Shown: positions 22,941-31,052, numbered from the stretch's first letter. The stretch is 31,052 nt of DNA from MESE01 sp036675035 (GCA_036675035.1 JAKFFO010000175.1:1-31052); one strand, 5' to 3'. Made by a program: numbers and translations. Notes: generated from the letters alone by a model not told the origin.

Positions 22941-23912
22941 ATGGATATCGAACCAAATGATCTGCTGTTGTTTGCCCGTGTCGTCGATGAAGGCAGTTTC
23001 AGCCGGGCCGCCGAACGCATGGGTTTGCCGAAATCGACGGTGTCGCGTCGTATCGCAATTCTGGAAGCGAGCCTCGGCGAACGATTATTGCTCCGCACGA
23101 CGCGCAAGCTGACTGTGACGGATTTTGGACATAGCATGCTCGAACATGCGCACCAGGTTGCTGCCGAAGTGGAAGCCGCAGCATCGTTGGCGCAGCATCG
23201 TCAAGTCGAACCAAGCGGACGGTTGCGAGTGTCGATGCCGGGGGATTTTGCAAACGTCGTGCTTGGCCCGCTGCTTGCGGAATTCATTACCGCACATCCT
23301 GCGATCTCGCTTGAAATCGATCTGTCTCCGCGCCGGGTAGATCTGATCGGGGAAAACTTCGATGTGGCAATCCGCATGGGTCACTTGCCGGATGATGCAA
23401 CCCTGGCGGCACGCCGCCTGGCACAATTTTCCGCGGGCCTGTATGCAGCGCCGGCTTATCTGGCGCGGCGCGAACTGCCCGCAGAGCCTGAAGCGCTAAT
23501 GGAGCATGACACACTGCGCCTGCTCGGACGCAACGGCGAACCGGTTCCTTGGGTATTGATTCGGGATGGCGCGCGCTGGGACGGCATTCCACCCGGGCGC
23601 GCCACCATCAATTCTCCAGAACTCCTGATCCGGCTGGCGCGCGCCGGCGCCGGCATCACCATCGTGGCCGACCACTTTGCAGAACCTTATGTGCGCAGCG
23701 GCGAGCTGATCCGTGTGCTCCCGGAATGGCATCTTCCGCCTGCGCCGGCGTGGGCCGTGTTTCCCGGACGTCGGCTGATGCCGGCACGCACGCGGGTATT
23801 CCTGGATGCGCTGGAAGCCGAGTTTTCAGGCCCCAGGTGCCAGGAAAAAGAAGCGGAAATCGAAGGACTCAAGCGTCGGGACCAAAGCAAGGCATCCGGC
23901 AAGGCACGCTAG
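22941..23912 (+). CDS. LysR family transcriptional regulator
   Basis: This is a 323-residue LysR-type regulator. The N-terminal winged helix (residues about 4-63) contains LLLFARVVDEGSFSRAAERMGLPKSTVSRRIAILEASLGERLLLRTTRKLTVT, followed by a linker helix. The effector-binding domain (about 90-295) has GRLRVSMPGDFANVVLGPLLAEF, a typical first strand and helix, and FDVAIRMGHLPDDATLAARRL, the signature of the CrgA/AaeR-like subgroup. The last 25 residues are charged and probably disordered. It is divergent from azoR, the classic layout for a LysR regulator and its target. The inducer is unknown; quinones or phenolics are reasonable guesses. Confidence 0.93.
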   Translation: MDIEPNDLLLFARVVDEGSFSRAAERMGLPKSTVSRRIAILEASLGERLLLRTTRKLTVTDFGHSMLEHAHQVAAEVEAAASLAQHRQVEPSGRLRVSMPGDFANVVLGPLLAEFITAHPAISLEIDLSPRRVDLIGENFDVAIRMGHLPDDATLAARRLAQFSAGLYAAPAYLARRELPAEPEALMEHDTLRLLGRNGEPVPWVLIRDGARWDGIPPGRATINSPELLIRLARAGAGITIVADHFAEPYVRSGELIRVLPEWHLPPAPAWAVFPGRRLMPARTRVFLDALEAEFSGPRCQEKEAEIEGLKRRDQSKASGKAR

Positions 23913-23963
23913 CGAACGCGACGCGTCGCCACTGAGCAAAATCCTCACGGCATTCGACCAACA

Positions 23964-24170
23964 TTAAATGTTCTTGCTACTTGCCACTTCATAACCAGCC
24001 TCGGCGATTGCAGACTTGACCGCATCAATATCGGCGCTGGATTCGACACGTACTTTACGTGCGGGCAAATCGACACCGACTTTTGCTGCGGCGTCGATCT
24101 CGATCACGGCATTCGTGACCGCGCTGATGCAATGATTGCATGTCATTCCTTCCACTTGCAGTTCATACAT
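23964..24170 (-). CDS. HMA-domain metal-binding protein (copper chaperone-like)
   Basis: This 68-residue single-domain protein has the heavy-metal-associated fold: MYELQVEGMTCNHC with the Cys11/Cys14 pair, then a central AVTNAVIEID helix and the DIDAVKSAIAEAGYEV end. It resembles CopZ-type cytosolic copper chaperones, which deliver Cu(I) to a P-type ATPase, although no copA or CueR-like gene is in the window. AAGGAG lies seven bases before the ATG at 24170, so I prefer it over ATG 24176 and longer starts. It is on the same strand as rsmA, 67 bases downstream of it. The gap holds an inverted repeat CCGGTA-N11-TACCGG that might be an operator. Confidence 0.88.
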   Translation of the reverse strand: MYELQVEGMTCNHCISAVTNAVIEIDAAAKVGVDLPARKVRVESSADIDAVKSAIAEAGYEVASSKNI

Positions 24171-24237
24171 GCTCATTCTCCTTGATTGGATACCGGTACA
24201 CGCTGCGGTTACCGGAGCAAACATCGTACTGAAAACA

Positions 24238-25020
24238 TCAGGCGGAGTCCGGTTTCAGGCGATTGGCCAGCGCGACGAACTGCTCCAGCGACACAGTCTC
24301 CGGCCGTGCCTGCGGGTCGACGCCGGCATCGATCAGTTCATTCTCGGCAAACATGCCTGCGACGCAATTGCGCAATACCTTGCGCCGTTGCGAAAATGCT
24401 TTCAAAACCACTTGTTCCAGTTTGATCTGGTTACACGCTAGCGGTTTCGCAATCGGCACCATGCGCACAATCGCGGAGTCGACTTTTGGCGGCGGATCGA
24501 ATGCGCTTGGCGGCACGATGAATCGCAGTTCCATGTGATAGTGCCATTGCAGCATCACCGATAAGCGGCCATATGTTTTGCTGCCCGGCGCGGCAACCAT
24601 GCGCTCGACCACTTCCTTTTGCAGCATGAAATGCTGATCCTGAACCAGTGGCGCAACTTTTGCCAGATGGAACAACAGCGGACTGGAGATGTTGTAGGGC
24701 AGGTTGCCGACGATGCGCAATTTGCGTTCGGGCCCGGCAGGAATCGACGCGAAATCGAACTGCAGCGCATCGCCGGAATGCACGATCAACTTCGCCGGAT
24801 CAAATTGCTTTTGCAACCGTGTCACCAGGTCGCGGTCGAGTTCAACCACATGCAGTTGCGGCAACGCTGTCAGCAGAAGGGCTGTCATCGCGCCCAGTCC
24901 GGGGCCGATTTCAATCATCGTATCGTCAGGCTGCGGGTCGATCGTGCGAATGATGTCTTGCAGCACGAACTGGTCGGTCAGAAAATTCTGGCCGAAACGC
25001 TTGCGGGGAATGTGCTTCAT
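24238..25020 (-). CDS. rsmA: 16S rRNA dimethyladenosine transferase RsmA (KsgA)
   Basis: RsmA dimethylates the two adjacent adenosines (A1518, A1519) in helix 45 of 16S rRNA, a late 30S assembly checkpoint. The 260-residue protein opens with KHIPRKRFGQNFLTD and has the SAM motif I IEIGPGLGAMTALLL, VVELDRDLV, and SGDALQFDF. The catalytic GNLPYNISSPLLFHL and the C-terminal LKAFSQRRKVLRNCV follow. ATG 25020 is the family start with GGAA seven bases upstream; a GTG at 25056, overlapping the pdxA stop as GTGA, would add 12 residues. It is the last gene of lptD-surA-pdxA-rsmA. Confidence 0.96.
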   Translation of the reverse strand: MKHIPRKRFGQNFLTDQFVLQDIIRTIDPQPDDTMIEIGPGLGAMTALLLTALPQLHVVELDRDLVTRLQKQFDPAKLIVHSGDALQFDFASIPAGPERKLRIVGNLPYNISSPLLFHLAKVAPLVQDQHFMLQKEVVERMVAAPGSKTYGRLSVMLQWHYHMELRFIVPPSAFDPPPKVDSAIVRMVPIAKPLACNQIKLEQVVLKAFSQRRKVLRNCVAGMFAENELIDAGVDPQARPETVSLEQFVALANRLKPDSA

Positions 25021-25030
25021 AGGCATTTTC

Positions 25031-25052
25031 CGGAAACGGTCAAGCGTTTCCG
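25031..25052. other. Hairpin at the pdxA-rsmA junction
   Basis: CGGAAACG (25031-25038) and CGTTTCCG (25045-25052) form a perfect 8-bp stem with a six-base loop, between the pdxA stop and the rsmA start. No T-run follows, so a processing, stability or translation-control element is more likely than a terminator. Confidence 0.4.
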
Positions 25053-26132
25053 TCACTTATTTTCCTGCTGTCTCGGAACGGAAGGATTACGGTTGAGCGA
25101 GTGCGCAGAAGATGCGTGCGCCATTTGCACCGCCACCTTGATCGCCTCGATCATGCTGCCGTAATCCGCGTGTCCGGTTCCGGCCGCGGCGAGGTCGAGC
25201 GCGGTTCCGTGGTCGACGGACGTACGGATAATCGGCAATCCGAGCGTGATATTGACGCCGCGGCCAAAGCTTGCGTATTTGAGGACCGGCAATCCCTGAT
25301 CGTGGTACATCGCGAGCACGCAATCGGCACGCTCCAGATACTTGGGTTGAAACAGCGTATCGGCCGGATATGGACCGCTGACGTCGACCCCTCTGGTCTG
25401 CGCGTCGACGACTGCCGGTGTTATGACATCGATTTCTTCACGACCGAGATAACCGCCTTCGCCGGCATGCGGATTCAATCCGGTTACCAGGATACGCGGC
25501 TTCGCCAAGCCGAATTTCCGCTGCAGATCATGGTGCAGAATATCGATGATGCGGGAAAGATGATCGAAGGTAATGCCGGACGGGACATCCTTCAATGCCA
25601 GGTGCGTAGTCGCCAGCGCCACACGCAGCGTCGGCGAATCGCCGCCGGACAGCATCATCACCACCTGCGGCGTGCCGGTCTTCTCGGCCAGATATTCGGT
25701 ATGTCCAGTAAACGCCACGCCGGCATCGTTGATCGTACTTTTTTGCAAAGGCGCAGTAACGATTGCATCGAACCGGCCCTGCAGTGCGCCTTCGATAGCA
25801 ACGTCAAGCGTCTGCAATACGTACCTGCCGTTTTGCTTGTCCAGTTGCCCGGCAACCACAGGCACCGCCAATGAACAGTCGATGACGGCGATCTGGTCAG
25901 CCGGGAAGTCGGGTATACCATCGTTGCGCACCGCCTGCTGCGACAGCGCGACAAGGCGTATTGCCGGATCGATCATCTGCGCCGTTATCGCCAGGAACGC
26001 CGCATCTCCTATCAAAACGCTTGCGGTAGTTGATCGCAATCGCCATGCGGCTCTGATCGCGATCTCGGGACCTATTCCGGCAGGCTCGCCGGAAGTTATG
26101 GCTATGGTCGGGCGCTTGGTATGCTCAGTCAA
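25053..26132 (-). CDS. pdxA: 4-hydroxythreonine-4-phosphate dehydrogenase PdxA
   Basis: PdxA oxidises 4-phosphohydroxy-L-threonine with NAD+ in the DXP-dependent pathway to pyridoxal 5'-phosphate. The 359-residue protein has ITSGEPAGIGPEIA, VTAPLQKSTINDAG, and the three metal-binding histidine regions FTGHTEYLA, GLNPHAGEGGYLGREE and MYHDQGLPVLKY. The C-terminal RTSVDHGTALDLAAAGTGHADYGSMIEA follows. The only start upstream of the conserved part is TTG at 26132, 16 bases after the surA stop, with no evident ribosome binding site, so coupling to surA is likely. The C terminus (about 20 residues after MAHASS) is unconserved. Confidence 0.95.
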   Translation of the reverse strand: MTEHTKRPTIAITSGEPAGIGPEIAIRAAWRLRSTTASVLIGDAAFLAITAQMIDPAIRLVALSQQAVRNDGIPDFPADQIAVIDCSLAVPVVAGQLDKQNGRYVLQTLDVAIEGALQGRFDAIVTAPLQKSTINDAGVAFTGHTEYLAEKTGTPQVVMMLSGGDSPTLRVALATTHLALKDVPSGITFDHLSRIIDILHHDLQRKFGLAKPRILVTGLNPHAGEGGYLGREEIDVITPAVVDAQTRGVDVSGPYPADTLFQPKYLERADCVLAMYHDQGLPVLKYASFGRGVNITLGLPIIRTSVDHGTALDLAAAGTGHADYGSMIEAIKVAVQMAHASSAHSLNRNPSVPRQQENK

Positions 26133-26148
26133 AATCGTCGATCGCGAA

Positions 26149-27564
26149 TTAGCCGGCGCTGTTGTTGTCTAGCCGGTATTCGACATAGGCCCGGTCACGC
26201 AGCTGACGCAGCCAGTCTTCGGTGGCTTCCGCCAGCTTGCGTTCGCGAATCATCTGGCGGGCTGCCTGGCGCAGGCGTTCTTTTGACACATCGTCGGTCT
26301 TGCGCTCCAGAACCTGAATCAAGTGGTAGCCGAATGGCGATTCGACCGGCTCGCTGACCTCACCCGGTTGAAGCGCATTCATTGCGCGTTCAAATTCCGG
26401 CACTGTATCGCCAGGATATATCCAGCCGAGATCGCCCCCCTTGGACGCCGAAAAATCGTTCGAATACAACTTGGCCAGGTCTTCAAATTTTGCCGCCTTG
26501 TTATCCAGCCGCTCCTTCAGGTCCATCAGCTTGCGCCGCGCTTCGGTCGACGAAACGACCTGGTTGACCTTGATCAGGATGTGACGCGCATGAGTCTGCT
26601 GTACCGCCGGCAGTTGCGAATCGGCTTTCGAGTCCTGAACCGCATTGCGCCGTCCCAGCAGCTTCAGTATGTGGAAACCGTTGGCGCTCTTGATCAGCGC
26701 GAGATCACCCGGATTCACGTTGGCTACCGCATCGACAAAAAGCTGAGGCAAACGGTCCACCGCACGCCATCCAATTTCCCCGCCCTTGAGACTATCTGCC
26801 GAGTCCGAGTATGCCGCCGCAATCTGTGCGAATTCGCTGCCCTCGCCAAGCTTGCGCGCAGCCTCTTCAGCCCGTTGCCGACGTTGCGCGATCTGCTCGG
26901 CCGATGCATTTTCAGGAATCCTGATCAGGATCTGCGCCAGGTTGATTTCCTGCCGCTCGCTCTGAGCTGCTTCTTTATTCGCGGCCAGATAATTGTCTAT
27001 TTCGGATTCGGTAATCTGGATCTTGTTGCCGACTTCCCGTTCGCGCAGACGCTGCAATGTGATTTCCTGGCGGATTTCTTCCCTGAATCGAGCGAACGGC
27101 GTACCTTCACGCTCCAGCTGATTACGGAAATCCTGCAAACTCATCTTGTTCTGTTCCGCAATCCTGGCAACCGCACGATCAAGCGCAAGATCATCGACCC
27201 GAATCCCGAGCTCCTTCGCCAACTGCATCTGCGCGCGATCGACGATCATGCGTTCCAGTAGCTGCTTTTGCAACTGGTCATGCGGCGGCATCGCTATTCC
27301 CTGGCTTTTCATCCGATGTTCCACCTGCCGCATGCGGCTCTCCAGTTCCTGCGATGTGATCACCTCATTGTTGACGACGGCAACAATCGTGTCGACCACC
27401 TGGACACGCTGGTTTCCGGACGACGATACCGGCAGGCTCTCGCTCCCGGATGCCTGGGCCAGCACGTTCGGCGCGACACTGAACGAGGCACAAAGCAGAA
27501 TCATCGCGAGCTTGGTACTTTGGACGGGGTGACGGGAGATATGCATAATATGAAAGCTTGTCAT
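26149..27564 (-). CDS. surA: Periplasmic chaperone / peptidyl-prolyl isomerase SurA
   Basis: SurA escorts unfolded outer-membrane proteins, including LptD, across the periplasm to the BAM complex. The protein (471 residues from this start) begins with a signal peptide whose hydrophobic core is LAMILLCASFSVAPNVLA, cleaved near AQA. The N-terminal SurA domain (VVDTIVAVVNNEVITSQELESRMRQVE onward) is followed by two parvulin domains, about ARQEINLAQILIRIP to FHILKLLGRR and ARHILIKVNQVV to YHLIQVLERK. A C-terminal helix ends it. The start is uncertain: ATG 27594 overlaps the lptD stop by one base (TAATG) and is open, while 27564 and 27546 give more usual signal-peptide lengths; none has a clear ribosome binding site. 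Confidence 0.93.
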   Translation of the reverse strand: MTSFHIMHISRHPVQSTKLAMILLCASFSVAPNVLAQASGSESLPVSSSGNQRVQVVDTIVAVVNNEVITSQELESRMRQVEHRMKSQGIAMPPHDQLQKQLLERMIVDRAQMQLAKELGIRVDDLALDRAVARIAEQNKMSLQDFRNQLEREGTPFARFREEIRQEITLQRLREREVGNKIQITESEIDNYLAANKEAAQSERQEINLAQILIRIPENASAEQIAQRRQRAEEAARKLGEGSEFAQIAAAYSDSADSLKGGEIGWRAVDRLPQLFVDAVANVNPGDLALIKSANGFHILKLLGRRNAVQDSKADSQLPAVQQTHARHILIKVNQVVSSTEARRKLMDLKERLDNKAAKFEDLAKLYSNDFSASKGGDLGWIYPGDTVPEFERAMNALQPGEVSEPVESPFGYHLIQVLERKTDDVSKERLRQAARQMIRERKLAEATEDWLRQLRDRAYVEYRLDNNSAG

Positions 27565-27593
27565 GGAAAATAATTGGCTAAGGTAGCACAGCA

Positions 27594-29795
27594 TTAAGGT
27601 TGATTGATGACTTGATAGCCGGGAATATTCGTTCTCAGCGACTGCAGCGGATCCGACCCTATTTTTGACAATCCATTCAGCTCAAGTTGCACAAAAATCG
27701 AAGAGGATGAGACGCTGGCCGCAGTTGGAATACGTTGTGCCACTACCCGGAAAACCCAGCAATCCGCCTTGTACTCCAGCCCCAGCAGGCTTTCGGCAAC
27801 CTTGTGATCCGGAATCGAGTAATTGACACGCCCCACGCCATACCAGCGTTTGCTGAGCGGCCATTGTCCCGACGCTTCGAATTGTTTGAGCTGATTGATA
27901 CTGGCAATTTCTTCCCGTGTATCCTGCCGATAGGCAAGATTGAGCACATGTTTGGCCCGCGGCTGCCAGCGTATTCCATAGTTTGCCCGCACCAGTCGTC
28001 CCAAAGTCTGGCTGTATTGCATGTTCGCCTCGGAACTCAGCGTCGGCGTCAGCTGGCCGGAAATCGACGCCAGCAGATCGGATCGGCTTACTTCGCCGAA
28101 GGTGCTCAACGCAACGCGCGGTTGCTCGAAGTTGAATCGCTGAGCAACAGAAACGCGGAGGCGCTCGGCGCCGGACGAATCCATGTAGCGAGAAGTCAGC
28201 GCAGCGGTCAATTGATTTGCATCGCTGATACGGTCATGCCCGCTGAACCGGTTTTCGCTGAATATCTGTGAAAAATTGAAATCCGCGAGACCGGTATCGA
28301 AAATCGGAAACCGGCTTTGATCGCGATATGGTGTATTCACGTAAAACAGCCGCGGCTCCAGGGTCTGTATTGCCGGATCGCCCAGAAAGCTGGTTTCCCG
28401 CTCGAATATCAAGCCACTGTCGATCGAGAATGTTGGTAAAACCCGTGACAACGAAGAAGACTTTCCAGGAGTGACGTTATCAAGACTGTAAGTCGTCGCA
28501 TGCATCGACACACTTGGCGTTACAAAATATCCGGGGCGGACGATCGGATATGAAACGCGCGGATTTACCACAAAGCGATCGCCTTCCACAAAGGTCGGGT
28601 GAGAAAAACGTGTCAGCTCCGAAGCCAAGGACCAGTCCAGTCCTTTTACATTCTGGCGCCCCGCCTGGAAGGTCAATTGCGGCAATCGGTCATACGGCCG
28701 CCCAATTGGCGCAAGCGGATCCTGCAACACCTGATAACCCGATGCGCGGGCTGCCGCACTCCAGAACGATCCGGAATAACTCAAGACCATGTCACGCAAC
28801 AACAATCGTTGCGCTGCCGTCGTAATCGTGCCGGGAAAATCATTCGGATAGTCGTCGTCGGACGCATGGTTCAGATCAGACGAAAACGTGAGACCCGGGG
28901 CGAGGGATTGGCTATGGGTTGACGAAATCGCGTAGCGCTTGGTGCCGGTCAGCCGATCATTGATCATGCCTTCAACCCTGGTTTCGCCGGCATAGGTCTC
29001 CCCCAGATAGCGCGCATGCGCTCCGAGTTGCAACCCGCGCCGCGAAATGATTTTCGGATACAGGGTCAGGTCGCGGTTCGGTGCGATATTGAAATAATAT
29101 GGAAGCGAAATTTCCAGGCCACCCTCGCTGGTGGTCCCTATGGTTGGCGGCAATATGCCTGACTTGCGCTCGTCGGACAACGGAAACGACATATACGGCG
29201 TCGCGAGAATCGGGACACCCTTGAAATAGACGATCGCCTTGGATGCCGATCCCAAATCCCGGTCCTTGTCGAGATTGAGCTTGCTCGACTGGAGATACCA
29301 GTCCGGATCAGGGCCTTCGCAAGTGCTGTAGGTCCCGTCGGTCACTATCGATCTGTTGCCGGTTTCAAAATCGATCCGCTCCGCCTTTCCCTGCGCATTA
29401 TTGGCTTCCATGCGATAGGTAGGATGCGAAACATAACCTTCCCCGCTATCCAGCTTCATCCTGAGTTCATCGCCGGTATAGCGATTGCCGGATTGCTTTA
29501 TGCGTACATCTCCAGTTGCCTCGACTTCGTCCTCAACAATGTCATAGGTCGCCCTGTCGGCAGTGATGCTGGTGTCGCCGCGAATGATTTCGACATTGCG
29601 CTCAAGCACGACTTCGCGATCAGGCCGTCCGGTCATCCGCTCGGCTTCCAGTGTGGTCGGCGCCTCATTGTCGTCAGACGTGGTCTGTTGCACGCTTGCC
29701 TGGGCGGCAACCCGTGCGGGAAAGGCAGCGGAAATGGCTAACGTCAAAATACCAAGCAGGTGCTTCCGATGGGAAAATGCTGAAAACCGGGTCAT
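27594..29795 (-). CDS. lptD: LPS-assembly outer-membrane protein LptD
   Basis: LptD, with the lipoprotein LptE, inserts lipopolysaccharide into the outer leaflet of the outer membrane. From ATG 29795 the protein has 733 residues. It has a signal peptide (HRKHLLGILTLAISAAFPARVAAQA), a periplasmic OstA-type beta-jellyroll domain (LEAERMTGRPDREVVLERNVEIIRGDTSITADRATY onward), and a large C-terminal beta barrel. The barrel includes FKGVPILATPYMSFPLSDERKSGILPPTIG. Only two cysteines suited to the inter-domain disulfide are visible, one in YSTCEGPDPDW and one in YKADCWVFRVV. E. coli has four, with a CC pair at the second place. A longer start at 29906 lacks a signal-like N terminus. It leads the lptD-surA-pdxA-rsmA group. 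Confidence 0.95.
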   Translation of the reverse strand: MTRFSAFSHRKHLLGILTLAISAAFPARVAAQASVQQTTSDDNEAPTTLEAERMTGRPDREVVLERNVEIIRGDTSITADRATYDIVEDEVEATGDVRIKQSGNRYTGDELRMKLDSGEGYVSHPTYRMEANNAQGKAERIDFETGNRSIVTDGTYSTCEGPDPDWYLQSSKLNLDKDRDLGSASKAIVYFKGVPILATPYMSFPLSDERKSGILPPTIGTTSEGGLEISLPYYFNIAPNRDLTLYPKIISRRGLQLGAHARYLGETYAGETRVEGMINDRLTGTKRYAISSTHSQSLAPGLTFSSDLNHASDDDYPNDFPGTITTAAQRLLLRDMVLSYSGSFWSAAARASGYQVLQDPLAPIGRPYDRLPQLTFQAGRQNVKGLDWSLASELTRFSHPTFVEGDRFVVNPRVSYPIVRPGYFVTPSVSMHATTYSLDNVTPGKSSSLSRVLPTFSIDSGLIFERETSFLGDPAIQTLEPRLFYVNTPYRDQSRFPIFDTGLADFNFSQIFSENRFSGHDRISDANQLTAALTSRYMDSSGAERLRVSVAQRFNFEQPRVALSTFGEVSRSDLLASISGQLTPTLSSEANMQYSQTLGRLVRANYGIRWQPRAKHVLNLAYRQDTREEIASINQLKQFEASGQWPLSKRWYGVGRVNYSIPDHKVAESLLGLEYKADCWVFRVVAQRIPTAASVSSSSIFVQLELNGLSKIGSDPLQSLRTNIPGYQVINQP

Positions 29796-29894
29796 GAAAG
29801 GAAGCCGATGTGAGCCATGGCAGGCGATTTTTTTAAGTGAATCCCTTATTATATGGGAACTACCTGCGTTCCAACGAATTCCCAAGGCTGTTCC
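29796..29894. promoter_or_regulatory. Divergent lptD / amgK regulatory region
   Basis: These 99 bases separate divergent lptD and amgK. On the plus strand TATTAT (29847-29852) resembles a -10 box about 42 bases before amgK, with an AT-rich stretch (seven T residues at 29828-29834) upstream but no clear -35. AAGG eight to nine bases before ATG 29895 is the likely amgK ribosome binding site. I see no clear lptD promoter. Confidence 0.3.
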
Positions 29895-30929
29895 ATGTCT
29901 CTGCAAAACACTTCCGATACTACCGATATTCGCTTATTGCAATTGAGGCAATGGCTAAGCACGCTCTCTTCGCCGGCGGTACTGCCGGATTCGATCAGGG
30001 CCGCGTCTTCGGATGCCAGTTTCCGGCGCTATTTCCGGGTTGACGGGCCGGATGGCGCTAGTTATATCGTGATGGACGCGCCGCCGCCGCAGGAAGATGT
30101 GAGGCCGTTCATTCATGTGGCAGAGATATTCGGCAAAACCGGCGCGTCGGTGCCCAAAATCATTGCACAGGATGTCGACAGAGGGTTTTTGCTGCTTTCG
30201 GACCTCGGCTCTGTCACCTACCTGCATCAACTCAATGTCGATAGCGCCCACAAGTTATACATGGATGCGATCGATTCGCTGGTCCTGATCCAGACCCAGA
30301 GCCAACCCGATCTGCTGCCCGAATATGATCGTGCACTGTTGTCGCGCGAGCTGATGCTGTTTCCCGATTGGTATATCGGCAAGCATCTGGGCGTGACGAT
30401 GACCGATGCGCAAGCCGCAGATTTGAACAAGGTATTCGAGATTATTCTTGCAAATAATCTCGCGCAGCCACAAGTGTATGTTCATCGCGATTTCCATTCA
30501 CGCAACCTGATGGTGCTGGATAAAGGCAATCCCGGCATTCTCGATTTCCAGGATGCGGTGTACGGACCGATTACCTATGACCTGGTATCGTTGCTGCGCG
30601 ACGCATACATACAATGGGATGAAGAGCTGGTGCTGGACTGGACAATCCGTTATTGGGAGCGCGCGAAACGCGCCGGACTTCCGGTCAATCCGGATATCGA
30701 TTCGTTTTACCGCGATTTCGAATTCATGGGATTGCAGCGGCATTTGAAGGTATTGGGCATTTTCGCCCGGCTTTATCACCGTGACGGCAAGGACGCCTAT
30801 CTGAACGACTTGCCACTGGTGATGGAATACACTCGCAAGGCAGCCTATAGGTACAAGGAACTGGCGCCGCTGATCCGACTGCTGGATGCGGTGGAAGGAA
30901 GCGCGCCCAAGGTCGGATACACCTTTTAG
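29895..30929 (+). CDS. amgK: N-acetylmuramate/N-acetylglucosamine kinase AmgK (aminoglycoside phosphotransferase family)
   Basis: AmgK phosphorylates the anomeric position of MurNAc and GlcNAc in the cell-wall recycling shortcut to UDP-MurNAc, in partnership with MurU. The 344-residue protein is an APH-type kinase. It has a nucleotide-binding lobe (SSDASFRRYFRVD, YIVMDAPPPQEDVRPF), the catalytic loop VHRDFHSRNLM with Asp199 and Asn204, and the metal motif ILDFQDAVYGP with Asp217. The family is broad, so substrate is inferred from fold and context. In Pseudomonas amgK and murU sit next to lptD, and here amgK is divergent from lptD. murU would be expected just beyond the window end. I prefer ATG 29895 to 29853 because of AAGG upstream. 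Confidence 0.88.
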   Translation: MSLQNTSDTTDIRLLQLRQWLSTLSSPAVLPDSIRAASSDASFRRYFRVDGPDGASYIVMDAPPPQEDVRPFIHVAEIFGKTGASVPKIIAQDVDRGFLLLSDLGSVTYLHQLNVDSAHKLYMDAIDSLVLIQTQSQPDLLPEYDRALLSRELMLFPDWYIGKHLGVTMTDAQAADLNKVFEIILANNLAQPQVYVHRDFHSRNLMVLDKGNPGILDFQDAVYGPITYDLVSLLRDAYIQWDEELVLDWTIRYWERAKRAGLPVNPDIDSFYRDFEFMGLQRHLKVLGIFARLYHRDGKDAYLNDLPLVMEYTRKAAYRYKELAPLIRLLDAVEGSAPKVGYTF

Positions 30930-30933
30930 ATTA

Positions 30934-31052
30934 AGAGCATCTAACATAATGAAACGAACCCAGCTTGGCGCCAGGAACGGTGTCCGCGTTGTTGCACTCC
31001 TCGCCAAGGGGAACCACCCTTGGCTCGTCCTGCGCCTAGCGGCCATCCGCTC
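30934..31052. repeat. Dispersed intergenic repeat, second copy, cut by window end
   Basis: This starts four bases after the amgK stop and matches the copy at 18173 in the same orientation. The first 93 bases (30934-31026) differ at four positions from 18173-18265. It then skips the hairpin-rich middle of the first copy (18266-18373 is replaced by six bases) and resumes at CGCCTAGCGGCCATCCGC, equivalent to 18374-18391. The right inverted end should lie about 40 bases beyond the window. Like the first copy, it begins immediately after a gene's stop codon. Confidence 0.85.

Noticed and set aside
23918..23929. 12-bp perfect palindrome GCGACGCGTCGC after the LysR gene
   Set aside because: It has no loop and no T-run, so it is not a terminator; such CG-rich palindromes are common by chance here.

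Overview
The window reads as chromosomal DNA of a betaproteobacterium, most likely order Burkholderiales and plausibly family Oxalobacteraceae. That placement rests on gene order and protein flavour (glyQ-glyS-gmhB-plsC-ygjP-gloA; miaB-ybeZ-ybeY-corC-lnt; lptD-surA-pdxA-rsmA with amgK divergent; MutL of the endonuclease type). No 16S gene is present, so it is an inference. Most of the window is conserved housekeeping DNA, densely packed, with many overlapping or nearly abutting genes.

Layout. 1-1776: tsaE and amiC (tRNA t6A modification; septal peptidoglycan amidase). 1801-4192: an accessory block with an ArsR-type regulator, a divergent and heavily shortened cytochrome P450, a small ABM-domain monooxygenase, and a DedA membrane protein. 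4333-8334: mutL, a Bcr/CflA-type drug exporter and miaA, head to tail. 8476-8635: a textbook stand-alone tRNA unit (consensus promoter, elongator tRNA-Met, intrinsic terminator). 8932-14951: a small secreted protein of unknown function, then miaB-ybeZ-ybeY-corC-lnt. 15093-19063: glyQ-glyS, a repeat element, gmhB and an intrinsic terminator. 19182-21274: plsC, a YgjP-type metal-dependent hydrolase and gloA. 21295-24170: a second accessory block (pirin, FMN-dependent azoreductase, divergent LysR regulator, orphan HMA copper-chaperone-like protein). 24238-29795 on the minus strand: lptD-surA-pdxA-rsmA. 29895-30929: amgK, divergent from lptD.

How the genes work together. Three genes act on tRNA position 37 (tsaE for t6A; miaA and miaB for ms2i6A). 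Envelope biogenesis is heavily represented: amiC, lnt, gmhB, plsC, lptD, surA and amgK. The pirin/azoR/LysR set looks like a quinone or electrophile response module. The ArsR/P450/ABM set looks like a decaying oxidative-metabolism locus.

The most unusual structures are non-coding. (1) A 163-bp element between corC and lnt has perfect 31-bp terminal inverted repeats and can fold along nearly its whole length; it is bounded by CTAG on both sides and looks like a MITE. (2) A dispersed intergenic repeat, about 262 bp between glyS and gmhB, has imperfect inverted ends beginning AGAGCGTCT and internal hairpins. A second copy, shortened internally, follows amgK and runs off the window end. I saw no CRISPR array, prophage, complete insertion sequence or riboswitch.
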